Shown here: positions 1 through 9,743 of the stretch, piece by piece
Layout: the number at the start of each line of letters is the position of its first letter
Position numbering within the stretch: the first letter of the stretch is position 1
Source: Fibrobacter sp.
GTDB lineage: Bacteria > Fibrobacterota > Chitinivibrionia > Chitinivibrionales > Chitinispirillaceae
Assembly: GCA_012728995.1 (NCBI GenBank)
Contig: JAAYEB010000260.1
Location: 1-62,662, forward strand
Length of the DNA stretch: 62,662 nucleotides
Direction: 5' to 3'
Notes under the pieces: generated by a model
Told to the model about the DNA's origin: nothing
Database searches by the model: none
What the model saw: only the letters and a program-made list of their open reading frames with translations
Position numbers and translations under genes: made by a program

Positions 1-2
1 AA

Positions 3-128
3 AATGTGATGTTAGAATTTGGTGAATCGATCACATATCTAATCCCATCTCCTGAAAAAGGCACTAGCATTTATAAGCCCATTAAGGAGCAGATCAGTGC
101 ACTTTTGTTGAATCTTGGAGTTTATTAA
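3..128 (+). CDS. C-terminal end of an unidentified protein (partial)
   Basis: An open frame enters from the left edge and ends at TAA 126-128, three bases before the next ATG at 132. The visible 41 residues end in LLLNLGVY and carry no motif I recognise. The tight spacing to the receiver gene suggests one transcript. It could belong to a signalling protein, given its neighbours, but this piece is too short to say. The frame is open throughout the visible part, so a real gene end is likely, not certain. Confidence 0.5.
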   Translation, partial: NVMLEFGESITYLIPSPEKGTSIYKPIKEQISALLLNLGVY

Positions 129-131
129 TAT

Positions 132-497
132 ATGAAAAAAATACTGATTGTCGATGACAGCACAGTTGTACGGCAGCTTGTTAAAACAACATTAGAAACT
201 TCTGTTTATAGACTTTTTGAAGCACAAAATGGAGAAAAGGCAATTGAACTCGCAAATAAGCATAAACCGGATCTTATTATAATGGATATAGCCATGCCCG
301 GAGAAATTGATGGAATAGAGGCAACCCGCAGAATTAAAACTAACCCTCAAACAAATAACTGCCAGGTCATCATTTTATCCGGTACAAAAGAAAATCAGCG
401 TAATGAGGGACTGGATGCCGGAGCAGAAGATATTTTTATTAAACCATTCAGCCCACTCGATCTTATCTCAAAAGTTGATAACATTCTGGGAAAATAA
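132..497 (+). CDS. CheY-like single-domain response regulator
   Basis: A 121-residue stand-alone receiver domain. The acidic pair is D8-D9, the phosphoacceptor is D52 in LIIMDIAMPG, the switch residue is S83 in ILSGT and the conserved lysine is K104 in FIKPF, so the phosphorylation chemistry is complete. There is no output domain, so it acts by protein contact. It ends one base before the HD-GYP gene at 499, which suggests co-transcription and possibly a shared c-di-GMP output. The chemosensory operon begins 9.2 kb downstream and encodes no CheY of its own, so CheA there is a plausible phosphodonor (inference). Confidence 0.93.
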   Translation: MKKILIVDDSTVVRQLVKTTLETSVYRLFEAQNGEKAIELANKHKPDLIIMDIAMPGEIDGIEATRRIKTNPQTNNCQVIILSGTKENQRNEGLDAGAEDIFIKPFSPLDLISKVDNILGK

Positions 498-498
498 A

Positions 499-1473
499 AT
501 GGAACAGATTAACTATTTTGATTCTGGTATACAGCAGAATTCTTTAAATTATTATGAACTCTACACTCGTGAGCTAACAAAAGTCAAAGAGCTGAAAAAA
601 GAGCTTGAGATTAGCAAAGTTCAGTCACAAACTTATGCGCGTGAACTTAAAAACATTTACCAGCACACAAAATTCAAGCGCAAGGAACTTTCATCCACAA
701 ATCTTCAACTGGTTAAATATGCTTCAGATCTCAGAAAAACTATTTCAAATCTTAAAAGAACACACAGTGAACTTCAGGAAGCATATAAAGATACAATACA
801 CCGCCTTGTACTTGCATCGGAATACAAGGACAAGGATACAGGAAACCACATCGCACGAATAAGCAGATACTGTACTCTGCTTGCAGAGTTTTTAGGTGTT
901 TCAAACCAGGAGATAAATGAATTAAGTTATGCAGCACCGATGCATGATGTTGGTAAAATTGGAATTCCGGATCGTATCATTCTAAAAAAAGGGCGCTTAA
1001 CTGAAAAAGAGTTCAATATTCTCAAAACACATACTGTTATCGGTGCTGTTATTCTCGAAAACTCTAAGGCACCAATACTCCACACTGCAAAGCAGATCGC
1101 CCTGTATCATCATGAAAAATGGAACGGAACCGGTTATCCCCATGGGCTTTGCAAGGAAGAAATCCCCCTGATGGCACGAATAGTGGCACTGTCGGATACC
1201 TTTGATGCACTTACCTCGCGGCGTCCATATAAACCACCCTACCCCATCAATATCTCCTGCAATATCATAAAACGAGAAAGAGAACAAAGCTTTGACCCCC
1301 AGATCGTTGACATATTCTTAAGTAATATCGACAAATTTGCTGAAATAAAATTCGAAATCGATAAAAACTGCGAAAATCAAATTAAACAAGAGTTCTACTG
1401 GAGTGAAAGAGATCTGCTTAAAACCTTCTCCAAACATTCTTCAACAATACCAATTGATCATCCAGCCCGTTAA
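499..1473 (+). CDS. HD-GYP domain c-di-GMP phosphodiesterase with N-terminal coiled coil
   Basis: The frame opens at 403, but ATG 499 directly follows the receiver gene and avoids a 95-base overlap, so I start there (324 residues). Residues about 20-100 are charged and heptad-like, probably a coiled coil. The HD-GYP domain follows: HD at 149-150 in MHDVGKIGIPD and the signature HHEKWNGTGYP at 204-214, both intact. Members hydrolyse cyclic di-GMP to pGpG and/or GMP in the cytoplasm. There is no receiver in this protein; the adjacent CheY-like gene probably supplies one in trans. The last 50 residues are poorly conserved. Confidence 0.92.
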   Translation: MEQINYFDSGIQQNSLNYYELYTRELTKVKELKKELEISKVQSQTYARELKNIYQHTKFKRKELSSTNLQLVKYASDLRKTISNLKRTHSELQEAYKDTIHRLVLASEYKDKDTGNHIARISRYCTLLAEFLGVSNQEINELSYAAPMHDVGKIGIPDRIILKKGRLTEKEFNILKTHTVIGAVILENSKAPILHTAKQIALYHHEKWNGTGYPHGLCKEEIPLMARIVALSDTFDALTSRRPYKPPYPINISCNIIKREREQSFDPQIVDIFLSNIDKFAEIKFEIDKNCENQIKQEFYWSERDLLKTFSKHSSTIPIDHPAR

Positions 1474-1600
1474 CTCCTGAATTCACGGATAGTACTGCTA
1501 AATCAGTTTTTTTTCGAAGCTGTTTTGCTGAAATATCACTAATAACATGAATCTCACCCAGTTTTGGATTTTTCATCTGGTAAGTGTAAAATATGATTTT

Positions 1601-3421
1601 CTAGAATGGCTGTCCGATATCAAAATGTAGTTGCAAAAGTGATTCAGATGGTTTTCTGTCCAGTTTGAAACCCAAATCCAGTCGGATTACTGCAATTGGT
1701 GTATTAAGACGGATTCCAGGCCCTGCACTCCATCTTAAATCATTAAACGAAGAAAAACCATTCCAGTTGTCTGTATCATCCCACACATAACCAGCATCCA
1801 GAAACAATGCTCCCTGAAACCACCAAAACAACGGAAAACGACACTCCAATAGATTTGCTGTTGCAAGGAAATTACCTCTTTCACTGTTTCCATCTATATC
1901 TTCCCTTAGATGTTTTTCATCAAAGCCTCTCACAGACCGGGCTCCCCCACCAAAAAAACGTTCCTGCACAGGAACCGGATCATTTCCATACGGATAAACC
2001 AATCCAAGTTTCAAACCGCTCCCGAAACGCAGGTTTCTTAGATTCCAGTGAAACCTCAAATCGTTGGTAACCTTTACAAATTTATTCGACTGCTTTCCGA
2101 TAAGACCTGCAACTGATGTTTCAAAAATATTCAAGAATCCTGTTTTGGGGTCCAGTATCCCGTCCCTGGTATCATAAGTCAAACTTAGTCCGATACTCTG
2201 GGTATTGGTATTCTTTAGGGATTCATCCCTTGTTCTTAATAAGTTTACATCCTCGTAGTTCATCCATACCTGATAAGCCAGATCAAAACCAGTTTGCTGG
2301 CCAATCGAAATCCTCCACCCTCTGAAAATGCCAAGATAATCCTCATCCGGATCACTCTCCCTCTTGTAATAAAGAGAAGAACCAAGTTGAATTGGAATCC
2401 CAAGTAACCATGGTGTTGAATAAAGAGCCTCTGTTCCCTGAAGTCTTTGAGAGAGATTTCCCTTAAGTGTAATTTTATGCCCAAGCCCAAAGAGATTATA
2501 ACAAGATATGCGAAAAGAGCTTCTAACTCCTTCAGAAGTTCCGTACCCTATGCCGGCACTAAGTCTGAAAAAATCGGATTCGTCAACAGCTACAAGAACA
2601 TTATAACTGCTGTCGGGAAGGTCATTTAGAGATATTGTATTAACAGAATCACCAAAAAGAGGAGTGATTTGTACAATACTGAAAAAATCTGTACGATACA
2701 ACTGTTTTTGAGTTTTTCTTATCTTTGATATATCAAGGGTATCACCCTTTTTAAATGCCAGTTCCCTGAAAACTATATCAGATTTTAACTTTTTAACCCC
2801 TTCAAGCTCAATTTCTCCAACTTTTACCATGGGCCCTTCGTTAACATAAAAAGTCACAGACGCCTGACTGGAAAAAGTATCAATTTCAATATCAGCTCCT
2901 GTTCTTGATTTCAAATATCCTTTTGCATTAAGAACATTGATTATTTTTTCTTGGTCCAGCTCCAAAGCCCTTGCGTTCAGAGGTCTTCCCGGTTGAGTTC
3001 TCAAATCCTTTAGTATACCAGAATCCAAATGTCCCCTTTCTGATTCCGTCTGAACCGACCTAATTGTAACCAGATCACCTTCATCAATATGAACCCAGAT
3101 AAATACCCTGTACCTGGTTGAGTCTCGCGTGATCTTATCGAGTGATACTTTTGCAAAGAGATATCCTTTTGATCTGTAATATTTTTCAATCGATTCTATA
3201 TCAAAACGTAACTTTGACAATGAAAATCTGGTGTTATAAAAAGGCCATTTGGGTTTAAGCTCAATAAGCCCCATAAGCTGCCTGTCGGAAAAAGACTTGT
3301 TTCCAATGAATTCGAATCGTTTTACAGTCCAGGAACTGGATTCAGCATCCCGGTTTGCTGCATAAACCATAAACATCATCAGAACTATTCCCAAAGCAGC
3401 TTTAGTTTTCAAATTATTCAT
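1601..3421 (-). CDS. tamA: TamA/BamA-type Omp85 outer-membrane protein
   Basis: 606 residues. A hydrophobic N-terminus (about 5-22) looks like a signal peptide. About three POTRA-like repeats follow (from about residue 31; motifs such as VKRFEFIGNKSF and VKVGEIELEGVKKL), then a D15/Omp85 beta-barrel from about residue 290 containing LTYDTRDGILDPKTG and GGARSVRGFDE, the latter matching the conserved loop-6 RGF motif. The size and apparent POTRA count fit TamA (three POTRAs, about 580 residues) better than BamA (five). Its start lies 5 bases after the stop of the TamB-like gene, so the two form one operon. It probably helps insert proteins or transport lipids at the outer membrane. Confidence 0.85.
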   Translation of the reverse strand: MNNLKTKAALGIVLMMFMVYAANRDAESSSWTVKRFEFIGNKSFSDRQLMGLIELKPKWPFYNTRFSLSKLRFDIESIEKYYRSKGYLFAKVSLDKITRDSTRYRVFIWVHIDEGDLVTIRSVQTESERGHLDSGILKDLRTQPGRPLNARALELDQEKIINVLNAKGYLKSRTGADIEIDTFSSQASVTFYVNEGPMVKVGEIELEGVKKLKSDIVFRELAFKKGDTLDISKIRKTQKQLYRTDFFSIVQITPLFGDSVNTISLNDLPDSSYNVLVAVDESDFFRLSAGIGYGTSEGVRSSFRISCYNLFGLGHKITLKGNLSQRLQGTEALYSTPWLLGIPIQLGSSLYYKRESDPDEDYLGIFRGWRISIGQQTGFDLAYQVWMNYEDVNLLRTRDESLKNTNTQSIGLSLTYDTRDGILDPKTGFLNIFETSVAGLIGKQSNKFVKVTNDLRFHWNLRNLRFGSGLKLGLVYPYGNDPVPVQERFFGGGARSVRGFDEKHLREDIDGNSERGNFLATANLLECRFPLFWWFQGALFLDAGYVWDDTDNWNGFSSFNDLRWSAGPGIRLNTPIAVIRLDLGFKLDRKPSESLLQLHFDIGQPF

Positions 3422-3426
3422 TTTTT

Positions 3427-6400
3427 TTACCTGCTGAATTTAAACTTTAAATCCACACCGGAATTTTCAGTATCAGTTTCACCTTCAAGAAACAGTCGTC
3501 TGGATAGTTTCAGCAAAGCCGATACTTTTGGTTTTGTCAAATTACTCAATGCAGTTTCATAAGAGAGCATTAAATGACGGTTTATTCTTTTAGCAAGCAT
3601 CAGCCGTGGACTGTTTACCTGTGATTTGAAATTAAAAACATCTCCCCTTATATCTACCTTCTCCATTCCGAGAATCTGTTCCAGCTTTCTGGTTCCAAAA
3701 CCTAACAGACTCTGTCCGGCGAAAACTCGTAATCTTTCACCCAGGTCACCACCAATTGCTCCCAAAGGCTGACCAAGAGTAAGAACGCTGATTATATCCC
3801 CTTCATTCAGATCAGAGTCTTCAGACCACAACCGTATTTGCGGGTTTTCAAGAGTACCCTGTACAGATAGATTGATCACATAGGAAACTGGCTCGATTTC
3901 ATCATTAAAACCCTTTCCTACAGTGATGATCTCGGAATACGCCTCCAGTTCGATGGTCGGATTAAATCTGTAGGGATCATGATTATATATGTTTGCTTTC
4001 GTTACCCGAAACTCCCTGTCCAGATAGTAAATATATCCTTCAGAAAGTTCCACTTCTCCTGTAAATCCAGGTTCGGAAATGTTGCCAGTTATGCTTACAT
4101 TACCATCAAGTTTCATATATCCAAGATTCATGTCAACATTCAAATTGTTATGAAGATTAACCCTGACTTGGAGTTCTGCATTTTTCAGGTATTCATTTGA
4201 AATTCTTTGAGTCCTGCGTATCATACCTCTTGTTTGCACATGATCTACCAAATCCATTATCCTTATATCACGTATGAAACGGCTGTTGTCCAGATTAACA
4301 TTACCTTTGATCAGGTATTTATTTGCTGATCCAGAAATATTCAACTTTCCGGATTGAATGTTAACAGAAGCTATATCTGCCATTTCAAATGGCAGATTGC
4401 GTGATTGTAAGCCGATACTGAAACCCTTGATTCCATGAATATCCATGTAAGCATTACCATCAGCCTTAAACGATCCCTTTCCCCATTTTCCGTCAAGATT
4501 CGAAAGGAACAGAGTATCACCCCTTAATAACAGTTTTCCATTAACCGGCCCGATTGCGGGTTTAAGATCCGGAACGACAAACTTACCACCTGTTAATTCT
4601 ATAAGACCGTCCGTATCAATATTCCCATCCTTGAACCGCAGTTTACCTGCACCTGTAAATTTCCCATCTCTTATTACATTATCATGATCGTGGATAAATG
4701 AAGAAAGCAGAATAACCGGAAAATTCATTATTTCGAAATTCAATTCCTGTTTCTGTTTGTCTGATATGGTTTTTTCCCTTTTAACAGGAAATCTTCCATC
4801 CAGACTCAACAGTCCATTGTGGGGTAAATAAAATTGTGCAGATTCCAGTTCAGCAAGATCAGGTGTTATGGAACCATTTAAAATTAGACTGTCGATTTTT
4901 CCTTCCAGTATCCTGACATCATTAGCAGAGAAATAACAGGCTGCTGCAGGATTCCAGACTGTTCCCGACAAGTCAATTGTCAGGTTGAGATTTTCAGCCT
5001 TTATTCTTTCAGGTTTATTTATTACGTTACCCTCATAAATTTTTAGCCTTCCATCCAATAACCATTCATCGTAACTGGGTTTGAAATTGATATCAATATC
5101 AGTAAGCCCTTTTGTTTCCCAATCTTTTCCCCAAAAAAGTGTCAGACAACTTAAATCCAGGCTGTCAGCTTTTACTACACCATAACCAGAATTTTTCTTT
5201 GAATTGTGGTGTTTCAATTTTTTGTTGGTAAAAACCGGAATTTTCAAATCCATATTAACAGGCTTGTGGCATCCCTGTAATTTTAAAACAGAATTTGAAA
5301 TAAAAATTGAATCAGCAAGAAGAAAGCGGTTATCAAAAACAGCAAGTTGCGAATCATCAAATTGATCATTAATAAAACTGGCTTTCAGTTTTCCGTTCAG
5401 ATTATCCAAACAGCCTTCCAGATCTGCAGCCGCAGACAACCGGCCTTCAAATCCTTTAAAAAATCCTATCCAGGGAGATAAAGACGAAATTTCCAGACCA
5501 TCTACTAAAAAATTACCTTTAATGGAATCCTCTCCAAGATATCCGTTCATTATGATTTTTCCATTGTTACACAACTCATCTCCATTTACCCCAATGCTGA
5601 ATCCATTTTTCAATTCCCGTTTATTAAAACTCAAAATTCCATGTCCATTCACCGTAGTATTATCCCTGTGTAATCGCAAGTTGTTCCATCGAACAGAATC
5701 AAATGATGTAAACAGTGCATTTCCTGAAAGAGAATCAAATCTGAAGCTTTTATAAAAAAGATCGGTACCATTAACCTTTAACGAAATGTCGGGTTCTGTA
5801 ATAACTCCTGAAGCACTCATTTCGATCAGCAGATCTCCTCCGATACTGTCAATATTGAAAAAACTTAATCCTGAATCAAGCTTCGCATCAATAAACAGAT
5901 CAGCATGATTAATATAGAGTGAATCATTTGAGTATTTCAGTGATGCATCAAGGAACTGAACTGCTGACGCTCGCCATGAAAGACTATCACTGAACAAGAA
6001 GCACTGTATTTGTGGTTTGCGGACATTTCCACTGAGTATGGCATCAACAGACAATACTCCACCAATATTCTCTGTAGTATAAAGATCACTTATGAGGTTT
6101 ATCTGCCTTAACGAACCTTTTATTGAACCGAAAACTTCTCCTTGAGAATCGATTACCATCGATCCACTAATCCGGTTATCTCCCAATAAACTTTTAAAAC
6201 TCAACTTTTTATTTAAACACCCTGCCTCAAAAATCAGCGGTGTTTCAGTAGACTCGCCCAAACCTTTTATTTCTCCACTCATAAATAATGTATCAGGAAA
6301 TTCTCTTATCCCGTTTCCATAAACATAACCATCTGTTTTTACTTCAGTTCCGGGTATTTCATCCGGCAATTCAAAAAATCTTTTTATTACAGGAATTGAA

Positions 6401-7515
6401 AAATCTACAAAGCGAAAATCTCCCCTGTATTTTCCAATCGAGGGATTATAAAAAAGATCTGAAATCATTATGTTTCCATTCAGATTAAAATCAGCAAATG
6501 AGGAATAGGCGTTTGTAGTTATGTCCAGAAGTTCATCCTTGCCATATTTTCCTCTGATTTTTATTGAATCCACTACACAGGAATCATACTCGATATTAAA
6601 TCCAATGCCAGAAAAATCAAGAAGAGGCTTATTGAGAGTTCCTTTGATTGATCCATAACCTTTTAAATACCCTTCAGGTTTCAACTTTTGTGACCATTTA
6701 TGAATTGCATTTACCGGATTCATTTCAGTTTCAGCTTCTGCAGAAAGATTCCACTCTCCTTTTTTATAGAACGGAATTCTTCCTCCACCCCTGACTGTTG
6801 TTCCGGAACCTTCAACGAACGAATTAACAAGTGTAATACCATTTAAATCCAGTACCGCTGATGTTCCAATTGTATCCAGAGTTCCGTTCCACCATGGACT
6901 TTTATAGTAAGCGCATGGTACACTTAAAGTTATGAGCATGGAATCAACATGAGGAATTTTCAAGGTTCCCGAAGTATTACGTAGCAACCCTTCGAAATCA
7001 AGCAGGCTGTCTTTATATATCGCATTGATATTACTTACAATAGCTTGATCTATTACCAGATCCCAGTCAGACAGCACATTATTCTCTGATTTGTTTAAAT
7101 CCAGAGAGGTATCGGGAAGAACTGGAATTTTCAATTCACCCTGTGGTGTCACAGAGATCGCTGTGAATATGTCTTTAACTTCTAATTTATTGATATGAAT
7201 TCTCTTAAAAAACAAATCAATAATTCTGAACCTTGCTCCTACATAACCAACAGTAATCGAATCAGTTCTGCCTTCTGAATCAATGAACCAAATTCCCTTG
7301 ATTTTTATGGAAGTTAAGATATCGGTTTCTATTCTACCGATCTTAACATTTCCTGTAATCAGGGAATTAACATGGTATTCCAGCAGTTTAACAACTCTTT
7401 TTTGAACCGGTGGAATTAATAAAACCCTTTTAATGGAAATACTCACCAGAAAAAATAGAATAACCAGAGTACCAATTATGAAACCCGCACGTTTGGCTAT
7501 TTTTTTATATCTCAT
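3427..7515 (-). CDS. tamB: TamB-like translocation/assembly module protein (AsmA/DUF490 type)
   Basis: 1362 residues with one N-terminal membrane anchor (about 9-31) followed by a very long region of short beta-rich, Asp/Gly-containing repeats, as expected for the lipid-conducting beta-taco groove of TamB/AsmA-like proteins. The conserved C-terminal domain is visible around residues 1130-1362 (LDGNVSITGNISEPGFTGEV, DIISVLTLGQPLG, and a closing FKFSR). It precedes the TamA-like gene by 5 bases. In Proteobacteria the usual order is tamA then tamB; here it is reversed. The protein would span the periplasm between inner membrane and TamA. A short perfect hairpin lies just upstream of the start (7539-7555). 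Confidence 0.85.
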   Translation of the reverse strand: MRYKKIAKRAGFIIGTLVILFFLVSISIKRVLLIPPVQKRVVKLLEYHVNSLITGNVKIGRIETDILTSIKIKGIWFIDSEGRTDSITVGYVGARFRIIDLFFKRIHINKLEVKDIFTAISVTPQGELKIPVLPDTSLDLNKSENNVLSDWDLVIDQAIVSNINAIYKDSLLDFEGLLRNTSGTLKIPHVDSMLITLSVPCAYYKSPWWNGTLDTIGTSAVLDLNGITLVNSFVEGSGTTVRGGGRIPFYKKGEWNLSAEAETEMNPVNAIHKWSQKLKPEGYLKGYGSIKGTLNKPLLDFSGIGFNIEYDSCVVDSIKIRGKYGKDELLDITTNAYSSFADFNLNGNIMISDLFYNPSIGKYRGDFRFVDFSIPVIKRFFELPDEIPGTEVKTDGYVYGNGIREFPDTLFMSGEIKGLGESTETPLIFEAGCLNKKLSFKSLLGDNRISGSMVIDSQGEVFGSIKGSLRQINLISDLYTTENIGGVLSVDAILSGNVRKPQIQCFLFSDSLSWRASAVQFLDASLKYSNDSLYINHADLFIDAKLDSGLSFFNIDSIGGDLLIEMSASGVITEPDISLKVNGTDLFYKSFRFDSLSGNALFTSFDSVRWNNLRLHRDNTTVNGHGILSFNKRELKNGFSIGVNGDELCNNGKIIMNGYLGEDSIKGNFLVDGLEISSLSPWIGFFKGFEGRLSAAADLEGCLDNLNGKLKASFINDQFDDSQLAVFDNRFLLADSIFISNSVLKLQGCHKPVNMDLKIPVFTNKKLKHHNSKKNSGYGVVKADSLDLSCLTLFWGKDWETKGLTDIDINFKPSYDEWLLDGRLKIYEGNVINKPERIKAENLNLTIDLSGTVWNPAAACYFSANDVRILEGKIDSLILNGSITPDLAELESAQFYLPHNGLLSLDGRFPVKREKTISDKQKQELNFEIMNFPVILLSSFIHDHDNVIRDGKFTGAGKLRFKDGNIDTDGLIELTGGKFVVPDLKPAIGPVNGKLLLRGDTLFLSNLDGKWGKGSFKADGNAYMDIHGIKGFSIGLQSRNLPFEMADIASVNIQSGKLNISGSANKYLIKGNVNLDNSRFIRDIRIMDLVDHVQTRGMIRRTQRISNEYLKNAELQVRVNLHNNLNVDMNLGYMKLDGNVSITGNISEPGFTGEVELSEGYIYYLDREFRVTKANIYNHDPYRFNPTIELEAYSEIITVGKGFNDEIEPVSYVINLSVQGTLENPQIRLWSEDSDLNEGDIISVLTLGQPLGAIGGDLGERLRVFAGQSLLGFGTRKLEQILGMEKVDIRGDVFNFKSQVNSPRLMLAKRINRHLMLSYETALSNLTKPKVSALLKLSRRLFLEGETDTENSGVDLKFKFSR

Positions 7516-7986
7516 TATTTTACCAGACAGTTACAAACGTTATTTGAGAAATAACTGAATTATTTATTTCGGGCATACAGCTTATTGAACTAATTTTGGA
7601 CATCATTTATAACTTATTAAATTTTCTAAATGTTACGAGTTCAAACTGAAAGCTGGTTATAATGACGCTGCAAATTTTCCAGATTACCGAACCGATAGTA
7701 AAAGAACAAATTTAATACCAGTTACGAACCCTAATTGCTACAGAGTCAACATCATAAGCCTCATTTCAAACACTTATGTAGTCAAATCAAATTTCTCATT
7801 TAAAAGTGCACCTATTATAATCGCAAGAAATTTTGTAAATACAGAATACAAATCATTGGAAATAGGCATGATGCATGAATCTACAAAATCCGGGTGTTGA
7901 TTAAAATGTATAATAGCCAGTTTATCACAGAAAGCATGCACATTTTAATAGGATTTGATATATAAAACGGTTTATATTACATTATC
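7516..7986. other. Divergent intergenic region between tamB and the PHP gene
   Basis: 471 bases of AT-rich sequence without a credible ORF or RNA gene. Promoters for both flanking genes must lie here. The only clear structure is the hairpin at 7539-7555. Neither flanking start has a strong ribosome binding site. Confidence 0.6.
7539..7555. promoter_or_regulatory. Perfect 7-bp inverted repeat upstream of tamB
   Basis: GTTATTT and AAATAAC are separated by GAG. The repeat ends 24 bases before the tamB start codon, a position suitable for an operator or a 5' leader hairpin. The function is unknown; the short AT-rich arms could arise by chance. Confidence 0.3.
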
Positions 7987-9615
7987 ATGTTTGATTTCAA
8001 CCAGTTTTCTTCAATACCACTATTAATGCTCTATGCGGAAATTCATTTCCGTTTTTTCCCCTTATTTCCCAGTCTGTTATATAAAAAAGAGCCTGAGATA
8101 CTGTTTGATACGCCTGCACGCCTGAAACCAGGCCATGATCTTCCTGTCGCTTTGATAGTGAATGACATAAAGCTTTTTCCAATAGAACTTGCAGATGTTT
8201 CAATTGCAGTAAACCATAAAGACAACCCACCCAAACTGTTCAATTTCAGTGATTTAAATCATTACGAAATTGATCATTCGTTTAAAAATAATACACGGGT
8301 TTTTGTTTTTATAATAAGCAGGGAAAAAATTCCTGAAGGCAACATTTTTATAAACTGCAGAGTATCAATAACTAAGCGGAAGAAAAGAAAGACTGTAACA
8401 ATTCTTAATGACAACCTGACAACATCTTCAAAATTTCCGTTTAAATGCTTTGTTGCTTCCAATTCTTTACCAGGCAACAATTTATGTGAATATGGGGATC
8501 TTCATGTACACTCAATCTTTTCAAGAAGTCATGTTGAATTTGGGCCTCCACTTCAACTGATTGATTTATTCGCAGATGCAATGGGTTTAAGATTCATTGG
8601 AATAACAGATCATTCATACGATCTTGCTTGCAGTGAAACCAATTATCTTGTTCAAGATCAATCCCTTAGCTTATGGAAGAGGCTTTCTGAAGAATTATCC
8701 GGCCCTACCTTTAAAACGACATTGTTACAGGGTGAAGAGATCTCCTGTTTGAATGGAAATGGCGAAATTGTACATCTGTGTGGTTTAGGACTAAACAGGT
8801 TTATTACAGGAACTCTCGATGGTGCACGGAAAAACAATATATTCAATCAACAACTTACCATAGATCAAACAATTAAAGAGATCCATGATCAGGGAGGTGT
8901 TGCATTTGCCGCGCACCCAGGTTCAAAATCCGGACTTCTTCAAAGAGTCTTACTTCACAGAGGAACGTGGGCTCAACATGACATTACAGGGAAACTTGAT
9001 GGTTTTCAGGCATTAAACAGCGGATTTTTTACTTCATGGAACAAAGCTAAATCACTTTGGATCAAAGCATTACAACAAGGAATAAGATTACCGCTTTTGG
9101 GAGGTAATGATGCACATGGTGATTTTAACCGTTATCGTGCAATATTATCTCCCTTTATCAGTATATACGAAAACTCTCATAGATTTATGGGTGCAGGAAA
9201 AACTGGGATTTATGGAAAAATGAAATCTCAACAAGATATTCTGAACGGAATCCGCAACGGAGCTTCTTTCGTAACAACCGGACCCTATATTTCAATCAAT
9301 TTCAGTTCCAATCCAAATACTCATGCAATATCATCAAAAAGCATTTCACCTGATGTAAAAATGCTTTATATACATGCCGTAAGTTCCAGTGAATTCGGAA
9401 AGTTACAACAATTATCAGTTTACAGTGGGGCTCCAGATTCAGAAAAGGAAAGTTTAATACTCTTAACAGATTATGCAAAAAGCTGTTATGAAGTAATAAC
9501 CCCTCTGGAAACTAAACCTGTAAAAAAACCAGGTTATATCAGGGCTGAAATTAAGACACTTTCACCACAAAACGATATTTACCAGGCATTCTCTAGTGCA
9601 TGCTACTTTAATTAA
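7987..9615 (+). CDS. PHP-domain metal-dependent hydrolase (CehA/McbA-like)
   Basis: 542 residues. The N-terminal 165 residues are beta-rich and of unknown role. The PHP metallohydrolase domain starts with GDLHVHSIFS (HxH) and continues with GITDHSYD, an acidic LLQGEEIS motif, FAAHPGSKSG and GGNDAHGDFNRY, so the metal-binding residues of the family are present. GASFVTTGPYIS near residue 430 is typical of CehA/McbA-like members. These enzymes hydrolyse phosphoesters or related bonds; the substrate cannot be read here. No convincing signal peptide is seen, although the first 30 residues are fairly hydrophobic. It is transcribed alone, between tamB and the chemosensory operon. Confidence 0.82.
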   Translation: MFDFNQFSSIPLLMLYAEIHFRFFPLFPSLLYKKEPEILFDTPARLKPGHDLPVALIVNDIKLFPIELADVSIAVNHKDNPPKLFNFSDLNHYEIDHSFKNNTRVFVFIISREKIPEGNIFINCRVSITKRKKRKTVTILNDNLTTSSKFPFKCFVASNSLPGNNLCEYGDLHVHSIFSRSHVEFGPPLQLIDLFADAMGLRFIGITDHSYDLACSETNYLVQDQSLSLWKRLSEELSGPTFKTTLLQGEEISCLNGNGEIVHLCGLGLNRFITGTLDGARKNNIFNQQLTIDQTIKEIHDQGGVAFAAHPGSKSGLLQRVLLHRGTWAQHDITGKLDGFQALNSGFFTSWNKAKSLWIKALQQGIRLPLLGGNDAHGDFNRYRAILSPFISIYENSHRFMGAGKTGIYGKMKSQQDILNGIRNGASFVTTGPYISINFSSNPNTHAISSKSISPDVKMLYIHAVSSSEFGKLQQLSVYSGAPDSEKESLILLTDYAKSCYEVITPLETKPVKKPGYIRAEIKTLSPQNDIYQAFSSACYFN

Positions 9616-9670
9616 CTCTCTATTATAATTCCCTTACCAGCAATTAACCTTGGTCATCTGTAAAAAATCA

Positions 9671-9699
9671 TTGAATAATTGGAAAATGATTTGTAATAT
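9671..9699 (+). promoter_or_regulatory. Candidate sigma-70-type promoter of the chemosensory operon
   Basis: TTGAAT (9671-9676) and TAATAT (9694-9699) are 17 bases apart, close to the housekeeping consensus. The -10 ends 44 bases before the STAS start. An 8-bp inverted repeat (AAATCATT 9665-9672, AATGATTT 9685-9692) overlaps the -35 box and fills the spacer, an arrangement compatible with an operator. This is seen by eye only. Confidence 0.42.
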
Positions 9700-9743
9700 T
9701 CATAAATCAAACATTCAGACTTATTGTGGCAAGGAACAATGAA

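Noticed and set aside
403-498. Upstream extension of the HD-GYP gene
   Set aside because: It overlaps the receiver gene by 95 bases; ATG 499 directly after its stop is the better start.
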